A stretch of 64,000 nucleotides of DNA, from NCBI RefSeq assembly GCF_001690525.1, contig NZ_LZGT01000038.1, positions 102,172 through 166,171 on the forward strand, read 5' to 3'. Numbering within the stretch: the first letter of the stretch is position 1; the number at the start of each line of letters is the position of its first letter. Origin of the DNA: Gilliamella sp. App6-5 (lineage in GTDB: Bacteria > Pseudomonadota > Gammaproteobacteria > Enterobacterales > Orbaceae). The position numbers were made by a program, and so were the translations under genes. The notes under the pieces were generated by a model. It saw only the letters and a program-made list of their open reading frames with translations, ran no database searches and was not told the origin of the DNA. Below are positions 27,280 to 37,530 of the stretch, in pieces.

Positions 27280-28050
27280 CTAAGTAATAACTTGATATTC
27301 AGATTTTAGATAACGAATAGAGACGCCGAAAGCCTTATCATAAAGGTGTTCATTTTCAGCAATTTTATCAGCCAACTCACCATCTATTTTAGCCAAACGT
27401 ACAAAATCAGTGTCGTTGGTTGTTAGTATCATAATATTAATATCATCGTCTGGATAATACTCACAACAAATTTGAGAATGTGATAACCGATAAGTATCTG
27501 CTATATCAAGAAAAGTTTTAAGTAAAAATTGCATATTTTCATCACTCAATTTTAAATTACTTTGAAATTGACGCAATGAATTAAGGCGTTGAGATAACCC
27601 AGAAATAACATCTTTTTTATTTAATTTATCAATTTCTTGATATACTTTATTAATTCCCTCAAAATTACCATTCCATAAATATGCATCAAACAAATGTATT
27701 AAAAAATTAGAGTTATTTGAAATTTGATTATTTGCCCTAATGATTTCTGCAATATGTTTTTTAATGAATCCTATATCAAATAAATAGGTTATATAATTCA
27801 TCATAAAATAAGGTTCATTATAAGAAAAAGATTTTTCAAATAGCGATAATGCTGCTGAAACATCTCCCTTACAAGCATAAAAAAATGCCCACAATTGATC
27901 CCCAATTAAGTCTCCTTGAGGAAAAGGCTTCAAATCTTTACGGAACTCAAATTCTTCACAACCTTCGAAATTTCGTTCAGAAAAAAGAATCTGTATTAGC
28001 TTATCTAATATCATTGTGCCTTTTGTTGCAGGTACATTAGATTTTGCCAT
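27280..28050 (-). CDS. Uncharacterised TPR-like partner of the HEPN protein
   Basis: 256 residues, cytoplasmic by composition. The N-terminal part (about 45-165) has repeating helix pairs such as GDQLWAFFYACKGDVSAALS and FLIHLFDAYLWNGNFEGIN with TPR-like alanine, glycine and aromatic spacing. The C-terminal part (about 180-256) looks alpha/beta, with ICCEYYPDDDINIMIL then TTNDTDFVRLAKIDGELADK. It lacks the GSxxxG-DxD motif of the nucleotidyltransferases that commonly pair with HEPN proteins. ATG start at 28048-28050. I do not recognise the family. Its tight link to the HEPN gene suggests an antitoxin, sensor or scaffold role. Confidence 0.6.
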   Translation of the reverse strand: MAKSNVPATKGTMILDKLIQILFSERNFEGCEEFEFRKDLKPFPQGDLIGDQLWAFFYACKGDVSAALSLFEKSFSYNEPYFMMNYITYLFDIGFIKKHIAEIIRANNQISNNSNFLIHLFDAYLWNGNFEGINKVYQEIDKLNKKDVISGLSQRLNSLRQFQSNLKLSDENMQFLLKTFLDIADTYRLSHSQICCEYYPDDDINIMILTTNDTDFVRLAKIDGELADKIAENEHLYDKAFGVSIRYLKSEYQVIT

Positions 28051-28266
28051 CGTTGATAATCCTTATACAGAATTGAATTGAATTGAATAATACATAAAAT
28101 CACTAAGCGATAGTAATATCGGACGTCCAGTAATTAATCATTATAAATTATTGCTTATGATTAACAAGAAAAAGATTTTTCCTATCAACCAATAAAAATT
28201 TAGATTACTTATATTGGTATTTTCCATCCTAAAATAGGTTTCAGTATAAAAATTAGTTTTTCAAGG

Positions 28267-28297
28267 AAAAAACGCTCTGCTTTATAAAACAGAGCAT
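28267..28297 (-). terminator. Terminator of the rpsB-tsf-pyrH-frr operon
   Basis: TGCTCTG and CAGAGCG form a stem extended by AT pairs, followed on the minus strand by TTTTTT. It is about 30 bases after the frr stop. Confidence 0.9.
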
Positions 28298-28325
28298 TTA
28301 GAAGAAAAGGAAAAAAGTAAAAGGA

Positions 28326-28883
28326 TTAGAATTCCATTAACTCTTTTTCTTTATCGGCAAGCACAGCATCTAATTTTTTAATTGCCGCATCTGTCGCTTT
28401 TTGGATTAAATCTTGAGCTTTACGCTCATCATCTTCTGAAATTTCTTTATCTTTTAGTAACGCTTTGATTTGATCGTTGGCATCACGGCGGATATTACGG
28501 ATAGATACACGACCTTGTTCCGCTTCGTTACGAACAATTTTAGTTAAATCACGACGGCGTTCTTCTGTTAGAGGTGGCAATGGTACACGAATAACGGTAC
28601 CTGCTGATGCTGGGTTTAACCCTAAATCAGACGTTAAAATTGCTTTTTCAATAGCGGGGGTTAATGATTTATCAAATACGGTGATAGCTAGCGTTCTTGC
28701 ATCTTCAGCAACGATGTTAGCTAGTTGACGCAGTGGCGTTGGACTACCGTAATATTCAACCATAATGCCATCTAATAAACTTGGTGATGCACGACCGGTT
28801 CTCACTTTAGAAATATGATTTTGAAACGCATCAATGCTTTTTTCCATGCGCGTTTGCGCTTCTTTTTGAATCTCGTTTAACAT
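28326..28883 (-). CDS. frr: Ribosome recycling factor
   Basis: With EF-G, splits post-termination ribosomes. 185 residues, the standard length. Conserved stretches include [54 protein letters not shown] (read in two parts), and the helical C-terminus ending KEKELMEF. It is the last gene of rpsB-tsf-pyrH-frr. Unlike in enterics it is followed by a terminator rather than dxr-uppS-cdsA. Confidence 0.98.
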   Translation of the reverse strand: MLNEIQKEAQTRMEKSIDAFQNHISKVRTGRASPSLLDGIMVEYYGSPTPLRQLANIVAEDARTLAITVFDKSLTPAIEKAILTSDLGLNPASAGTVIRVPLPPLTEERRRDLTKIVRNEAEQGRVSIRNIRRDANDQIKALLKDKEISEDDERKAQDLIQKATDAAIKKLDAVLADKEKELMEF

Positions 28884-28912
28884 AATAAAAGCCTTATTTA
28901 AAATAAAGATAA

Positions 28913-29647
28913 TTAACTGGTTACTGTTGCTTTGTTATTAATTAATGTCCCTTCTTGTTCACCTAAAATAACGCGACGCAAAGCACCAGGTTTATTCATA
29001 TTAAAGACACAAATGGGTAGATTATGATCTCTTGCTAATGTGAATGCAGCTAAATCCATCACTTTAAGTTCATCATCAAGGACTTTTTCATAACTTAAAG
29101 TTTTATAAAGTGTTGCTGTTGGATCTTTAACAGGATCGGCTGAATAAACACCATCAACTTTGGTGGCTTTTAAAACAACATCAGCTTCAATTTCAATACC
29201 ACGTAAACATGCTGCTGAATCGGTGGTAAAAAATGGATTGCCTGTTCCAGCAGACAAAATAACCACTCTACCATGACGAAGCAAGCTAATTGCTTCGGTC
29301 CAGCGATAATCATCACATACACCATTTAATGGAATGGCTGACATTAAACGGGCATTAACTTCAATTCGGTGTAACGCATCTCGCATCGCAAGACCATTCA
29401 TTACAGTTGCTAGCATTCCCATATGATCGCCAACAACGCGGTTCATTCCCGCTTTAGCAAGCCCTGCCCCCCGAAATAGATTACCGCCCCCAATAACAAC
29501 AGCGACTTGAACATTCATTTCAATTAGCTCTTTAATTTCTTGCGCCATGCGATCTAGAACGGTTGCATCAATACCAAAACCTTCGTCGCCTTGTAGTGCT
29601 TCGCCACTGAGTTTAAGAAGAATACGTTTATAGAAAGGGGTCACCAT
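28913..29647 (-). CDS. pyrH: UMP kinase PyrH
   Basis: Phosphorylates UMP to UDP in pyrimidine synthesis; a cytoplasmic hexamer activated by GTP and inhibited by UTP. 244 residues. Visible are [21 protein letters not shown] at the start (in parts), [56 protein letters not shown] and [23 protein letters not shown] (here [15 protein letters not shown]) motifs. It follows tsf across a terminator hairpin, so part of its expression may come from its own promoter. Confidence 0.98.
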   Translation of the reverse strand: MVTPFYKRILLKLSGEALQGDEGFGIDATVLDRMAQEIKELIEMNVQVAVVIGGGNLFRGAGLAKAGMNRVVGDHMGMLATVMNGLAMRDALHRIEVNARLMSAIPLNGVCDDYRWTEAISLLRHGRVVILSAGTGNPFFTTDSAACLRGIEIEADVVLKATKVDGVYSADPVKDPTATLYKTLSYEKVLDDELKVMDLAAFTLARDHNLPICVFNMNKPGALRRVILGEQEGTLINNKATVTS

Positions 29648-29733
29648 ACTGAAGTCTCACTATTTCGTTGTTTTATTACTCAATAAGCTAAAAAATTAGC
29701 TTGTCGTAATTTTAAAATATTTTGTAGATAAAC

Positions 29734-29756
29734 AAAACCGCCTTAACGGCGGTTTT
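29734..29756 (-). terminator. Hairpin terminator between tsf and pyrH
   Basis: AAAACCGCC and GGCGGTTTT form a 9-bp stem with a five-base loop, T-rich on both sides. It sits ten bases after the tsf stop and would reduce read-through into pyrH. Confidence 0.85.
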
Positions 29757-29766
29757 TTTGAAACGA

Positions 29767-30624
29767 TTAAGATTGTTTCGATATTGCAGCAACTTCTGCA
29801 GCAAAGTCAACTTCAACTTTTTCAATACCTTCACCCACTTCAAAACGGATGAATGAAGCAACTGCAGCTTTTTTCTCTTTTAATAAATCGCCAACTGTTT
29901 TTGAAGGATCCATAACAAATGGTTGTCCAGTTAGTGATACTTCACCAGTGAACTTACGCATACGGCCTTCAACCATTTTTTCAGCGATTTCACGTGGTTT
30001 ACCTGATTGCATTGCGATATCGATTTGAATGTTACGTTCATGTTCAACAACATCAGCTGGAACATTGCTTGGATCAACATATTCTGGTTTGCTTGCAGCA
30101 ATGTGCATTGCAATATGTTTCACTAATTCATCATCAGCACCATTAGCAGCGACTAATACACCAATACGCGCACCGTGTTGGTAACTACCCACAACATCAC
30201 CAGTGATTTGTGCAACACGACGAATACCGATGTTTTCACCAATTTTAGCAACTAAAGCTGTGCGTTCTTCTTCAAATTTAGCTTGCAGTGCAGCAATATC
30301 GCTAGTGCGTTCAGTTAATGCTGCTTCAGCAACTTTATCACTAAATGCTAAAAATCCAGCATCTTTCGCAACAAAGTCTGTTTCACAGTTAACTTCTAAG
30401 ATAATACCAAATTTTTTGTCCGCAGAGATTTTAGAAATAATAACACCTTCAGCCGCAACACGACCTGCTTTTTTAGCGGCTTTTGCTTGACCTGATTTAC
30501 GCATGTTGTCAATTGCAAGCTCGATATCACCATTAGCTTCAACTAATGCTTTTTTACATTCCATCATACCTGCGCCAGTTCTTTCGCGCAGTTCTTTTAC
30601 CATAGAAGCGGTAACTTCAGCCAT
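29767..30624 (-). CDS. tsf: Elongation factor Ts
   Basis: Nucleotide exchange factor for EF-Tu. 285 residues. The N-terminal UBA-like domain carries [19 protein letters not shown]. The core has [11 protein letters not shown] (TDFVAKN-type motif) and [16 protein letters not shown], and the C-terminal module has [15 protein letters not shown]. Second gene of the rpsB-tsf pair; an intercistronic hairpin at 30669-30694 separates it from rpsB. Confidence 0.98.
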   Translation of the reverse strand: MAEVTASMVKELRERTGAGMMECKKALVEANGDIELAIDNMRKSGQAKAAKKAGRVAAEGVIISKISADKKFGIILEVNCETDFVAKDAGFLAFSDKVAEAALTERTSDIAALQAKFEEERTALVAKIGENIGIRRVAQITGDVVGSYQHGARIGVLVAANGADDELVKHIAMHIAASKPEYVDPSNVPADVVEHERNIQIDIAMQSGKPREIAEKMVEGRMRKFTGEVSLTGQPFVMDPSKTVGDLLKEKKAAVASFIRFEVGEGIEKVEVDFAAEVAAISKQS

Positions 30625-30668
30625 TTTTTAATCCTCTATTTAACCATTGTGATAACTTTCATTAGAAT

Positions 30669-30694
30669 AGGTCGATAGCATTAAGTATCGACCT
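30669..30694 (-). other. rpsB-tsf intercistronic hairpin
   Basis: AGGTCGATA and TATCGACCT form a perfect 9-bp stem with an eight-base loop between rpsB and tsf, without a T-run. It may act as a partial attenuator or processing site. Confidence 0.55.
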
Positions 30695-30712
30695 TGAAAA
30701 TATTCGAGTTTA

Positions 30713-31450
30713 TTACTCTGCTGCTGGCGCTTCTTCTACGAAGCTTTCTTCAGATACTGGAGATTGGTTTTGCTCGCGACCAGAACGTACTGCTTCAGCA
30801 ACTGCATTAGCATATAATTGAATTGCACGGATTGCATCATCATTACCTGGTACGATGTAATCAATTCCATCAGGATCTGAGTTAGTATCAACAATAGCAA
30901 TGACTGGAATACCTAAATTGTTAGCTTCTTTAATAGCGATATGTTCGTGGTCTGCACCAATCACAAAGATCACATCAGGTAAGCCACCCATATTTTTAAT
31001 TCCGCCCAAGCTATTTTCTAATTTAGCCATTTCACGAGCACGCATAAGTGCTTCTTTTTTGGTTAATTTATCAAATGTGCCATCACTAGCTTGTGTTTCT
31101 AAATCTTTTAAACGTTTGATTGATTGACGTACTGTTTTCCAGTTAGTCAACATACCACCTAACCAACGGTGATTAACATAGTATTGTCCACAACTTTCAG
31201 CTGCTTGTTTAATTGCTTCGCTAGCTGCACGCTTTGTACCAACAAATAAAATTTTACCTTTACGAGCGGCAACCTTGTTTAATTCAGCTAATGCTTCGTT
31301 GAATAATGGTACTGTTTTTTCAAGATTGATAATATGAACTTTGTTGCGTGCACCAAAAATAAATGGTTTCATTTTTGGGTTCCAATAACGAGTTTGGTGT
31401 CCAAAGTGTACACCCGCTTGTAACATATCGCGCATTGATACTGTAGTCAT
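30713..31450 (-). CDS. rpsB: 30S ribosomal protein S2
   Basis: Component of the small ribosomal subunit. 245 residues. Begins [20 protein letters not shown] (family signature), then [21 protein letters not shown], a [15 protein letters not shown] stretch, and [23 protein letters not shown] start at 31448-31450 behind GAGGAAATC. First gene of the operon; its leader contains a conserved structured region. Confidence 0.98.
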   Translation of the reverse strand: MTTVSMRDMLQAGVHFGHQTRYWNPKMKPFIFGARNKVHIINLEKTVPLFNEALAELNKVAARKGKILFVGTKRAASEAIKQAAESCGQYYVNHRWLGGMLTNWKTVRQSIKRLKDLETQASDGTFDKLTKKEALMRAREMAKLENSLGGIKNMGGLPDVIFVIGADHEHIAIKEANNLGIPVIAIVDTNSDPDGIDYIVPGNDDAIRAIQLYANAVAEAVRSGREQNQSPVSEESFVEEAPAAE

Positions 31451-31550
31451 GATTTCCTCATTTTGACGTTGGGGTTATGCCTCCACATATCCGCTTTAAC
31501 CGACCTAATTACACAAGATAAAAGGCACCCCGGAAAAGTGTAATGATATG
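31451..31550 (-). promoter_or_regulatory. Structured rpsB leader (probable S2 autoregulatory element)
   Basis: On the minus strand GGGGTGCC (31524-31531) can pair across about 45 bases with GGCA-TAA-CCCC (31471-31481), and GTGGAGGCATAACCCCA resembles the enteric rpsB leader. It ends just before the rpsB ribosome site. S2 autoregulation is known in E. coli; here it is inferred from similarity and pairing. Confidence 0.6.
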
Positions 31551-31873
31551 TGTGTGTTATAACGTTAATTAATCATTAAATTTAATGCTTTTATTCATCA
31601 TTACTTTTACAAAAAAATAATATGAAATGTAGCGCGCGTTTTATACCATAAATAGTATAAGATTACCAGCTTTATTTCTATTTATTAGCTGTTAGCGAAG
31701 CTAATTATCGTTATTTAGATGTAGGTGAGTTTTATTAAGCTTGCATTATTTATTTAATAAGCAAATATTAAAATAAAAAGTAATGATAAAAAATTAAATA
31801 AAATCAATATTTATCTGACAGTTTTTGAGCAGTTATTTTTTATATTAGACTATATTATTTTTGAGGGGATAGG
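31551..31873. other. AT-rich intergenic region between rpsB and dacA
   Basis: About 320 bases, holding the rpsB promoter region. No gene or repeat recognised. Confidence 0.5.
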
Positions 31874-31903
31874 TTGTTCTGTAAGCAGAAGCTTACAGAA
31901 CAA
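31874..31903. terminator. Perfect 13-bp hairpin after dacA
   Basis: TTGTTCTGTAAGC / GCTTACAGAACAA with an AGAA loop, 13 bases beyond the dacA stop. It is unusually long and perfect, but no T-run follows on the minus strand. It may stabilise the 3' end rather than act as an intrinsic terminator. Confidence 0.55.
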
Positions 31904-31915
31904 TGATAATAAAAA

Positions 31916-33097
31916 CTAGCTGAATAACTTATGGCATTGTAGGCAGATCCAATCCCATATACCACCAAAAAATCCTGTTTCTTCGACGTTTTGTAAAGCA
32001 ACCAGAGGTTGTTCGCTAATCACTTTGCCATCTAATAGAAACTGCATTTTACCCACTGTAGTGCCTTTAGTGATCGGGGCATAAATATAATCATCAATTT
32101 TATATTTAACTTGCACATCTGCAGAGCGGCCTTTTGGTACAGTGATATAAGATCCATTAATCGCACCTAATTGAACTTTATTTTCATCACCATACCAAAT
32201 CGTTTCGGTCGCTAATGGCGTACCTGCTTTTATAGGGTTTGCGGTTTCAAAAAAGCGGAATCCCCAGACTAATAACTTTTTACTTTCTTCTTCACGGCCT
32301 TTAAAGGTACGACCACCCAGTACCGCTGAAATTAAACGAGTATTACCATCAACCGCTGAAGCAACTAAATTGTAGCCTGCGGCATTGGTGTGACCCGTTT
32401 TGATGCCATCTACATTTAATGTAGTATCCCAAAGTAACCCATTTCGATTAAGTTGCGGTTTTGATAGATTATAGGTAAATTCTTTTTGTTTATAAATGGA
32501 ATATTCTTCAGGTAAATCTCGAATTAATGCTTGTCCTAAAAAGACCATATCTTTAGCTGTTGTGTATTGCCCCGGTGCATCAAGTCCATGTACAGTTTCA
32601 AAATGGGTATGATTTAGTCCAATTTTTTTAGCGTAATCATTCATTAAATTAACAAAAGCACCTTGGCTGCCAGCAACATGCTCAGCCATGGCAATACACG
32701 CATCGTTACCAGATTGGATAATGATGCCTTTGTTAAGATCAGAAACTGATACCGTTTTACCGACCTCTAAAAACATTAATGATGACCCTTTTAACATAGG
32801 GTTACCCGTCGCCCATGCGTCTTTGCTGACCACAACCATATCATCATTTTTTATGCGTCCTGTCTTTAACGCTTGCCCCACCACATAGCTGGTCATCATT
32901 TTTGTTAGACTTGCCGGATCGCGCTGCTGTTCAGCATTATATTGCGCTAAAATTTCACCTGATTTTGCATCGATTAAAATATAAGATTCAGCATCTAACT
33001 GTGGAATAGCTGGAATAGGAAAAGCCATTTCGGCCGATGCTGATGAACAAACTGTAAGCACGAAAAAAGCAAAAGATAATTTAAATTTCTTTGTCAT
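31916..33097 (-). CDS. dacA: D-alanyl-D-alanine carboxypeptidase DacA (PBP5)
   Basis: Trims the terminal D-Ala of peptidoglycan pentapeptides in the periplasm. 393 residues with a cleavable signal peptide (cleavage near ASA-EMAF). Active-site motifs: SLTK (nucleophile Ser), SGN (in [15 protein letters not shown]) and KTG (in [13 protein letters not shown]). The C-terminal PBP5 domain ends in an amphipathic helix, [14 protein letters not shown], for membrane attachment. It is downstream of mrdA-rodA; the rlpA gene usually found between rodA and dacA in enterics is absent. Confidence 0.97.
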   Translation of the reverse strand: MTKKFKLSFAFFVLTVCSSASAEMAFPIPAIPQLDAESYILIDAKSGEILAQYNAEQQRDPASLTKMMTSYVVGQALKTGRIKNDDMVVVSKDAWATGNPMLKGSSLMFLEVGKTVSVSDLNKGIIIQSGNDACIAMAEHVAGSQGAFVNLMNDYAKKIGLNHTHFETVHGLDAPGQYTTAKDMVFLGQALIRDLPEEYSIYKQKEFTYNLSKPQLNRNGLLWDTTLNVDGIKTGHTNAAGYNLVASAVDGNTRLISAVLGGRTFKGREEESKKLLVWGFRFFETANPIKAGTPLATETIWYGDENKVQLGAINGSYITVPKGRSADVQVKYKIDDYIYAPITKGTTVGKMQFLLDGKVISEQPLVALQNVEETGFFGGIWDWICLQCHKLFS

Positions 33098-33111
33098 TTA
33101 TTTAAATTCCG

Positions 33112-34221
33112 TTAAATATTTTTAGATAACATATATCGATGTGTGTGAATAGACATCATAATGCCAAAACTTGCCATTAATACGACTAAAGAAGAGCCAC
33201 CATAACTTATTAGCGGTAATGGTACACCAACTACTGGTAAGATTCCACTGACCATACCTATATTAATAAACACATAAACAAAAAACACTAAAATTAGCCC
33301 ACCCGATAAGATTCGCCCAAATGTGGTTTGGGCTTGCGTAGCAATAATAAGCCCACGAATAATTAAGCATAAAAATAGAATCAATAAAACAATGGATCCA
33401 ACAAAACCAAACTCTTCAGCAATAACTGAAAAGATAAAATCGGTATGTCTCTCTGGTAAAAATTCAAGTTGCGATTGTGTGCCTTCAAGCCAACCTTTAC
33501 CCCATATACCGCCCGATCCAATTGCTATTTTCGATTGAATAATATGATAGCCAGCCCCACTTGGATCAAGCTCGGGGTTGATCAGCATTAATACGCGTTT
33601 TTGCTGATAATCATGCATTAAAAAGAACCACATAATCGGTAAAAATATTGCTATAAAAATGAGTGCAACAAGAATATAGCGCCAGTTCATGCCTGCTAAA
33701 AAGATAATAAAAATGCCTGACATGACAATCAAAATTGCGGTACCTAAATCGGGCTGCATCGCAACAAGTAACGTCGGTACACCAATAATAGCGAGTGTTT
33801 GTAAGGTGGTGTTTAATGGTGGCGGACATCCATCACGATGAATGAATTTAGCAACCATTAATGGCACCGCTATTTTGGCGATTTCAGAAGGTTGAAACCG
33901 CAAAATACCTAAATCTAACCAACGCTGTGCGCCTTTACTGGTATAACCAAAAATATCCACTAACAATAGAATCAAAATACAAATAACATATAGATATGGA
34001 GCCCACTTTTCATAGGTTCTGGGTGAAAACTGAGCCAGTACAATCATTACAATAAATCCAAGCAATATTTGTATTACTCGTTTTTGTATCATATCAATAC
34101 TTTGCCCAGTTGCACTCCAAAGAATATAAAGGCTATAAGCAAGCAATAATGTAATAAATAAAAAGAATAGGGGATCAATATGTATTTTTTGCCAAAAACT
34201 CTTTTTGATATTATTCATCAT
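33112..34221 (-). CDS. rodA: Rod-shape-determining glycosyltransferase RodA
   Basis: SEDS-family peptidoglycan glycosyltransferase that polymerises glycan strands with PBP2 in the elongasome. 369 residues, about ten membrane segments. Conserved stretches include [25 protein letters not shown] (in parts), [47 protein letters not shown] (catalytic Asp region) and [13 protein letters not shown]. The first ATG overlaps the mrdA stop by one base (TAATG), and a second ATG follows at once. Confidence 0.97.
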   Translation of the reverse strand: MMNNIKKSFWQKIHIDPLFFLFITLLLAYSLYILWSATGQSIDMIQKRVIQILLGFIVMIVLAQFSPRTYEKWAPYLYVICILILLLVDIFGYTSKGAQRWLDLGILRFQPSEIAKIAVPLMVAKFIHRDGCPPPLNTTLQTLAIIGVPTLLVAMQPDLGTAILIVMSGIFIIFLAGMNWRYILVALIFIAIFLPIMWFFLMHDYQQKRVLMLINPELDPSGAGYHIIQSKIAIGSGGIWGKGWLEGTQSQLEFLPERHTDFIFSVIAEEFGFVGSIVLLILFLCLIIRGLIIATQAQTTFGRILSGGLILVFFVYVFINIGMVSGILPVVGVPLPLISYGGSSLVVLMASFGIMMSIHTHRYMLSKNI

Positions 34222-36167
34222 TAGTCCTCTGTTCCTGTATTGGGTGATAGTTCATCTAGCTCTGTTGAATTATTACCAACAAGGTAAAAATCTAAGATTT
34301 TACGCGCTACCGCACCACCGTTTGAGCTTCCACCCCCACCATTTTCTAAAACAATGGCTAATGCAATTTTTGGCTTATCGTAAGGAGCATAAGCAATAAA
34401 TAATGCGTGATCACGTAAATGCTCAGGGATCTTATGGGCATTATAAATTTCATCTTGTTTCAAACCGTAAACTTGCGCGGTACCTGATTTACCTGCTGCC
34501 TGATATTTTGCATCAGCATAAATCTTACGTGCCGTTCCTCGTGCCCCAAACATAACACGGTGCATACCTTCTTTAGCAAGTGACCAATAAGTTGGGTTGA
34601 CATCAACTAGGCTATTTGTTTCGATATAATTTTCAGGATTAACTATTGGTTGATGTTCATTTAAATTTAAAATATCACTCTTTTTATATAATAAAAAATG
34701 TGGTGTGTAAGTTTTACCATTATTGATCAAGGTCGTTAATGCTTTTGCCATTTGGATTGGGGTTGCCGTCCAATAACCTTGACCGATACCAACTGGAATG
34801 GTATCGCCTTGTAACCAAGACTTTTTATGGCGCTTCATTTTCCATTCACGACTCGGCATAACCGCACGAGTTTCTTCGTTTGGTGATATATCAATACCAG
34901 TTCGCTCACCATAACCAAATTTAGTCATCCATAAATTTAAGCGATCAATCCCCATATCATAGGCAACTTGATAGAAGTAGGTATCAACTGATTCTTCAAT
35001 CGCTCTTAATACATCAACGCGACCATGCCCCCATTTAAGCCAGTCTCGGTAACGTCGTTCAGTGCCAGGTAATTGCCACCAACCGGGATCGTTAACCACG
35101 CTTTTTGGTGAAATAACACCTTCACTTAAAGCCGCAATAGAAATAAAAGGTTTCACTGTCGAAGCGGGCGGATAAGCACCCAGTAAAGCCCGATTAAAAA
35201 GAGGCTTATTTGGATCTTTAAGCAATTCGCTATATTTACTACTTGATATCCCGCCTACAAATGGATTGGAATCATAGCTTGGGCTAGAAACCAAAGCTAA
35301 AATCTCACCATTATTCGGATCAATAGCAACTACAGCTGCTTTACGTCCAGCGAGTAATTGCTCAATATAAAGCTGCAATTTAAGGTTAATAGATAAATAG
35401 ATATCCTCGCCTGCTTTCGGTGGGTGCTGATTAAGTTGTCGGACAATACGCCCTCGGCTGTTGACTTCAACCTTTTCATAACCCGGTGTTCCGTGTAATA
35501 CGTCTTCGTAATACCTTTCTATCCCCATTTTACCAATATTAAAAGTTGCCACGTAATCGCTGGTTTTATTTTCATCATCTAAACGCTGTTTATCTTGACT
35601 GTTAATTTTAGAAATATAGCCAAGAATATGAGTAAGAGATGCACCATAAGGGTAGTAACGATGCTGTATATCGGCAATTGAAACATATGGAAACCGATGC
35701 TGATCAACAACAAAACGAGCAATTTGTTGTTTGGTTAAATTATCTTTTAATGGAACGGGCCTGTGCGCTTTATAATTACGACGTTCTTTTTGGAAATTTT
35801 CAATATCTTCATCAGTTAAATCGACAATACTTTTTAACTGTTCAAATTGTTCATTGAGATTTTTTATCTTATCGGGAATGATATTTAATTGATATGTAAT
35901 ATTATTAATGGCTAATGGGGTACCATTACGGTCATAAATCATGCCGCGATTAGGTGGAATAGGAATAATTTCAATGCGATTATCATTGGATTTTGTGCTG
36001 TAATAACTGTAATTCAAAATCTGTAACCCCGAAAGGTTAACCAGCAAAATAATAATTAAAATAATAATAACAACAAATGAAAATAACGCTCTGCGAAAAA
36101 ACAACGTTGCTTCTGCTGAATGATCTCGAATGTTCGTTCGCTTTTTTTTGCTTGATATAGAGATAAT
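34221..36167 (-). CDS. mrdA: Penicillin-binding protein 2 (PBP2, D,D-transpeptidase)
   Basis: Elongasome transpeptidase partner of RodA, anchored in the inner membrane. One N-terminal membrane segment, a pedestal region ([18 protein letters not shown]) and the transpeptidase domain with STVK (in [10 protein letters not shown]), a SVD triad region ([15 protein letters not shown]) and KSGTAQV. Codons upstream of the first TTG (36104) still encode family sequence: [16 protein letters not shown] against RDYTAESALFVRRAL in E. coli. No ATG, GTG or TTG exists there before the ybeZ stop, which is in the same frame. AGAGGAG followed by TTCT and ATT (36165-36167) suggests an AUU start; AUC at 36164 is possible. 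About 648 residues. Confidence 0.93.
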   Translation of the reverse strand: MISISSKKKRTNIRDHSAEATLFFRRALFSFVVIIILIIILLVNLSGLQILNYSYYSTKSNDNRIEIIPIPPNRGMIYDRNGTPLAINNITYQLNIIPDKIKNLNEQFEQLKSIVDLTDEDIENFQKERRNYKAHRPVPLKDNLTKQQIARFVVDQHRFPYVSIADIQHRYYPYGASLTHILGYISKINSQDKQRLDDENKTSDYVATFNIGKMGIERYYEDVLHGTPGYEKVEVNSRGRIVRQLNQHPPKAGEDIYLSINLKLQLYIEQLLAGRKAAVVAIDPNNGEILALVSSPSYDSNPFVGGISSSKYSELLKDPNKPLFNRALLGAYPPASTVKPFISIAALSEGVISPKSVVNDPGWWQLPGTERRYRDWLKWGHGRVDVLRAIEESVDTYFYQVAYDMGIDRLNLWMTKFGYGERTGIDISPNEETRAVMPSREWKMKRHKKSWLQGDTIPVGIGQGYWTATPIQMAKALTTLINNGKTYTPHFLLYKKSDILNLNEHQPIVNPENYIETNSLVDVNPTYWSLAKEGMHRVMFGARGTARKIYADAKYQAAGKSGTAQVYGLKQDEIYNAHKIPEHLRDHALFIAYAPYDKPKIALAIVLENGGGGSSNGGAVARKILDFYLVGNNSTELDELSPNTGTED

Positions 36168-36176
36168 AGAACTCCT

Positions 36177-37199
36177 CTAAATACTTTTTTCTGTTTGTGG
36201 CTTATGTTGCTGTTCTTCCCATTTTTCATAAGCGTTAACAATTCTAGCAACCACTGGATGACGCACCACATCTTCACTATTGAAAAAATTAAAGCTAATT
36301 TCTTCAACTTGGCTGAGTACTTCAATAGCATGACGTAAACCCGATTTTTGATGATGAGGTAAATCAATTTGGGTGATATCGCCAGTGATGACCGCTTTTG
36401 AATTAAAGCCAATACGGGTTAAAAACATTTTCATCTGTTCAATAGTCGTATTTTGGCTTTCATCAAGAATAATAAACGCATCATTTAGCGTTCGTCCACG
36501 CATATAGGCGAGTGGTGCCACTTCAATCACGCTTTTTTCAATTAATTTTTCGACTTTTTCAAAACCGAGCATTTCAAATAAAGCATCATAAAGTGGACGT
36601 AGATAAGGATCGACTTTTTGGCTTAAATCACCGGGTAAAAAGCCCAATTTTTCACCAGCTTCAACAGCAGGTCGAGTTAACACAATGCGACGAATTTGTT
36701 GCTTTTCAAGCGCATCAACCGCAGCAGCTACTGCTAAATAGGTTTTACCTGTTCCAGCAGGCCCTATCCCAAACGAAATATCATAATCTAAAACATGCGC
36801 AATATATTGTGCTTGATTCGCGGTTCGGGGTTTTATCAAACCTCGTTTAGTTTTAATCGCCACTAATTTTCCGCCTTGATGATCAATATAAGCAGGTAAG
36901 TGTTCACTGACCTTTTCAAGCACACCGGTTTCTTTTATTGCTAAATGAATTTGTTCGGGTTCAATGTCAACAGTTTTACCTTTTATTTTGGTTTGTTTAT
37001 AAAGAGACTGCAAAATATCGACAGTCGCTTGCACACAAATTCTATCGCCAGTTATTGCAAATAAATTCCCACGGTGATTAATTTCAATACCTAATCGACG
37101 CTCAAGTTGTTTAATATTGTCATTGTAAGGACCACAAAGACTATTGAGCCGCTGATTATCAGCTGGTTCAAGCATAATTTCATGTGTCGTAATATTCAA
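36177..37199 (-). CDS. ybeZ: PhoH-like ATPase YbeZ
   Basis: Cytoplasmic P-loop ATPase linked to ribosome maturation and rRNA processing with YbeY. 340 residues. The N-terminal RNA-binding-like part has NDNIKQLERRLGIEINHRGN, the ATPase has Walker A GPAGTGKTYLAVAAAVDAL, RPAVEAGEKLGFLPGDL, LAYMRGRTLNDAFIILDESQ (Walker B) and TGDITQIDLP. I set the start at TTG 37199 (NITTHEIMLEPADNQRL), which aligns with the E. coli N-terminus and has GAGG upstream; the longer open frame adds 42 unlike residues. ybeY, corC and lnt, which usually follow, are absent; mrdA follows at once. Confidence 0.95.
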   Translation of the reverse strand: MNITTHEIMLEPADNQRLNSLCGPYNDNIKQLERRLGIEINHRGNLFAITGDRICVQATVDILQSLYKQTKIKGKTVDIEPEQIHLAIKETGVLEKVSEHLPAYIDHQGGKLVAIKTKRGLIKPRTANQAQYIAHVLDYDISFGIGPAGTGKTYLAVAAAVDALEKQQIRRIVLTRPAVEAGEKLGFLPGDLSQKVDPYLRPLYDALFEMLGFEKVEKLIEKSVIEVAPLAYMRGRTLNDAFIILDESQNTTIEQMKMFLTRIGFNSKAVITGDITQIDLPHHQKSGLRHAIEVLSQVEEISFNFFNSEDVVRHPVVARIVNAYEKWEEQQHKPQTEKSI

Positions 37200-37224
37200 A
37201 GATAAAACCTCTAATAAATTAGTT

Positions 37225-37440
37225 TTAATTACTAAAACGCTGTTCACATAGAGAACAATTTTCAACGTCTTTAAAAAAATCCATTTTACATTGATGACAA
37301 GAAACAATGTTTCCATTAACAACATTATCTACTGCATTTGTTGATTGTTTTTCATCGTTAGTAATATTTTGTTGTGAGCAACAATTTGGACAATTAAATT
37401 GTCCAAATTGTTCGTTAACTTCTCTATCTACGAGTTCCAA
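37225..37440 (-). CDS. Putative small zinc-ribbon protein
   Basis: 71 codons between miaB and ybeZ. The frame contains three CxxC pairs: NCPNCC near the start, then SCHQCK, then NCSLCEQRF at the end. That pattern suggests zinc binding. It ends 25 bases before the ybeZ start and could be cotranscribed with it. The start is unclear: TTG at 37440 has no near ribosome site, and the frame remains open to a stop at 37471, where AAAGGAAAATA precedes an ATA codon. A 33-bp palindrome lies inside the first third. I do not know the family; it may also be chance sequence or a damaged gene. Confidence 0.4.
   Translation of the reverse strand: MELVDREVNEQFGQFNCPNCCSQQNITNDEKQSTNAVDNVVNGNIVSCHQCKMDFFKDVENCSLCEQRFSN
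37380..37412. repeat. 33-bp near-perfect palindrome
   Basis: AACAATTTGGACAATT and its exact reverse complement are separated by one base. The palindrome lies inside the putative zinc-ribbon gene and encodes EQFGQFNCPNC-type residues on that strand. Confidence 0.75.
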
Positions 37441-37530
37441 AAATAATAAACATATTTTCCTTTCTATCCTTTATTTAATTATTTTCTAAGTTTTATTATA
37501 AAAACTAGCTAAATATTTTACGTTTCACTT

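Noticed and set aside
30203..30490. 95-codon open frame antisense to tsf
   Set aside because: It is a shadow of the strongly biased codons of tsf.
36177..36179. Read-through of the ybeZ amber stop to make a YbeZ-PBP2 fusion
   Set aside because: A cytoplasmic ATPase fused to a membrane-anchored transpeptidase makes little sense, and AGAGGAG right after the stop points to re-initiation.
36056..36412. 118-codon frame spanning the ybeZ-mrdA junction
   Set aside because: It is out of frame with two conserved proteins and has no family resemblance.
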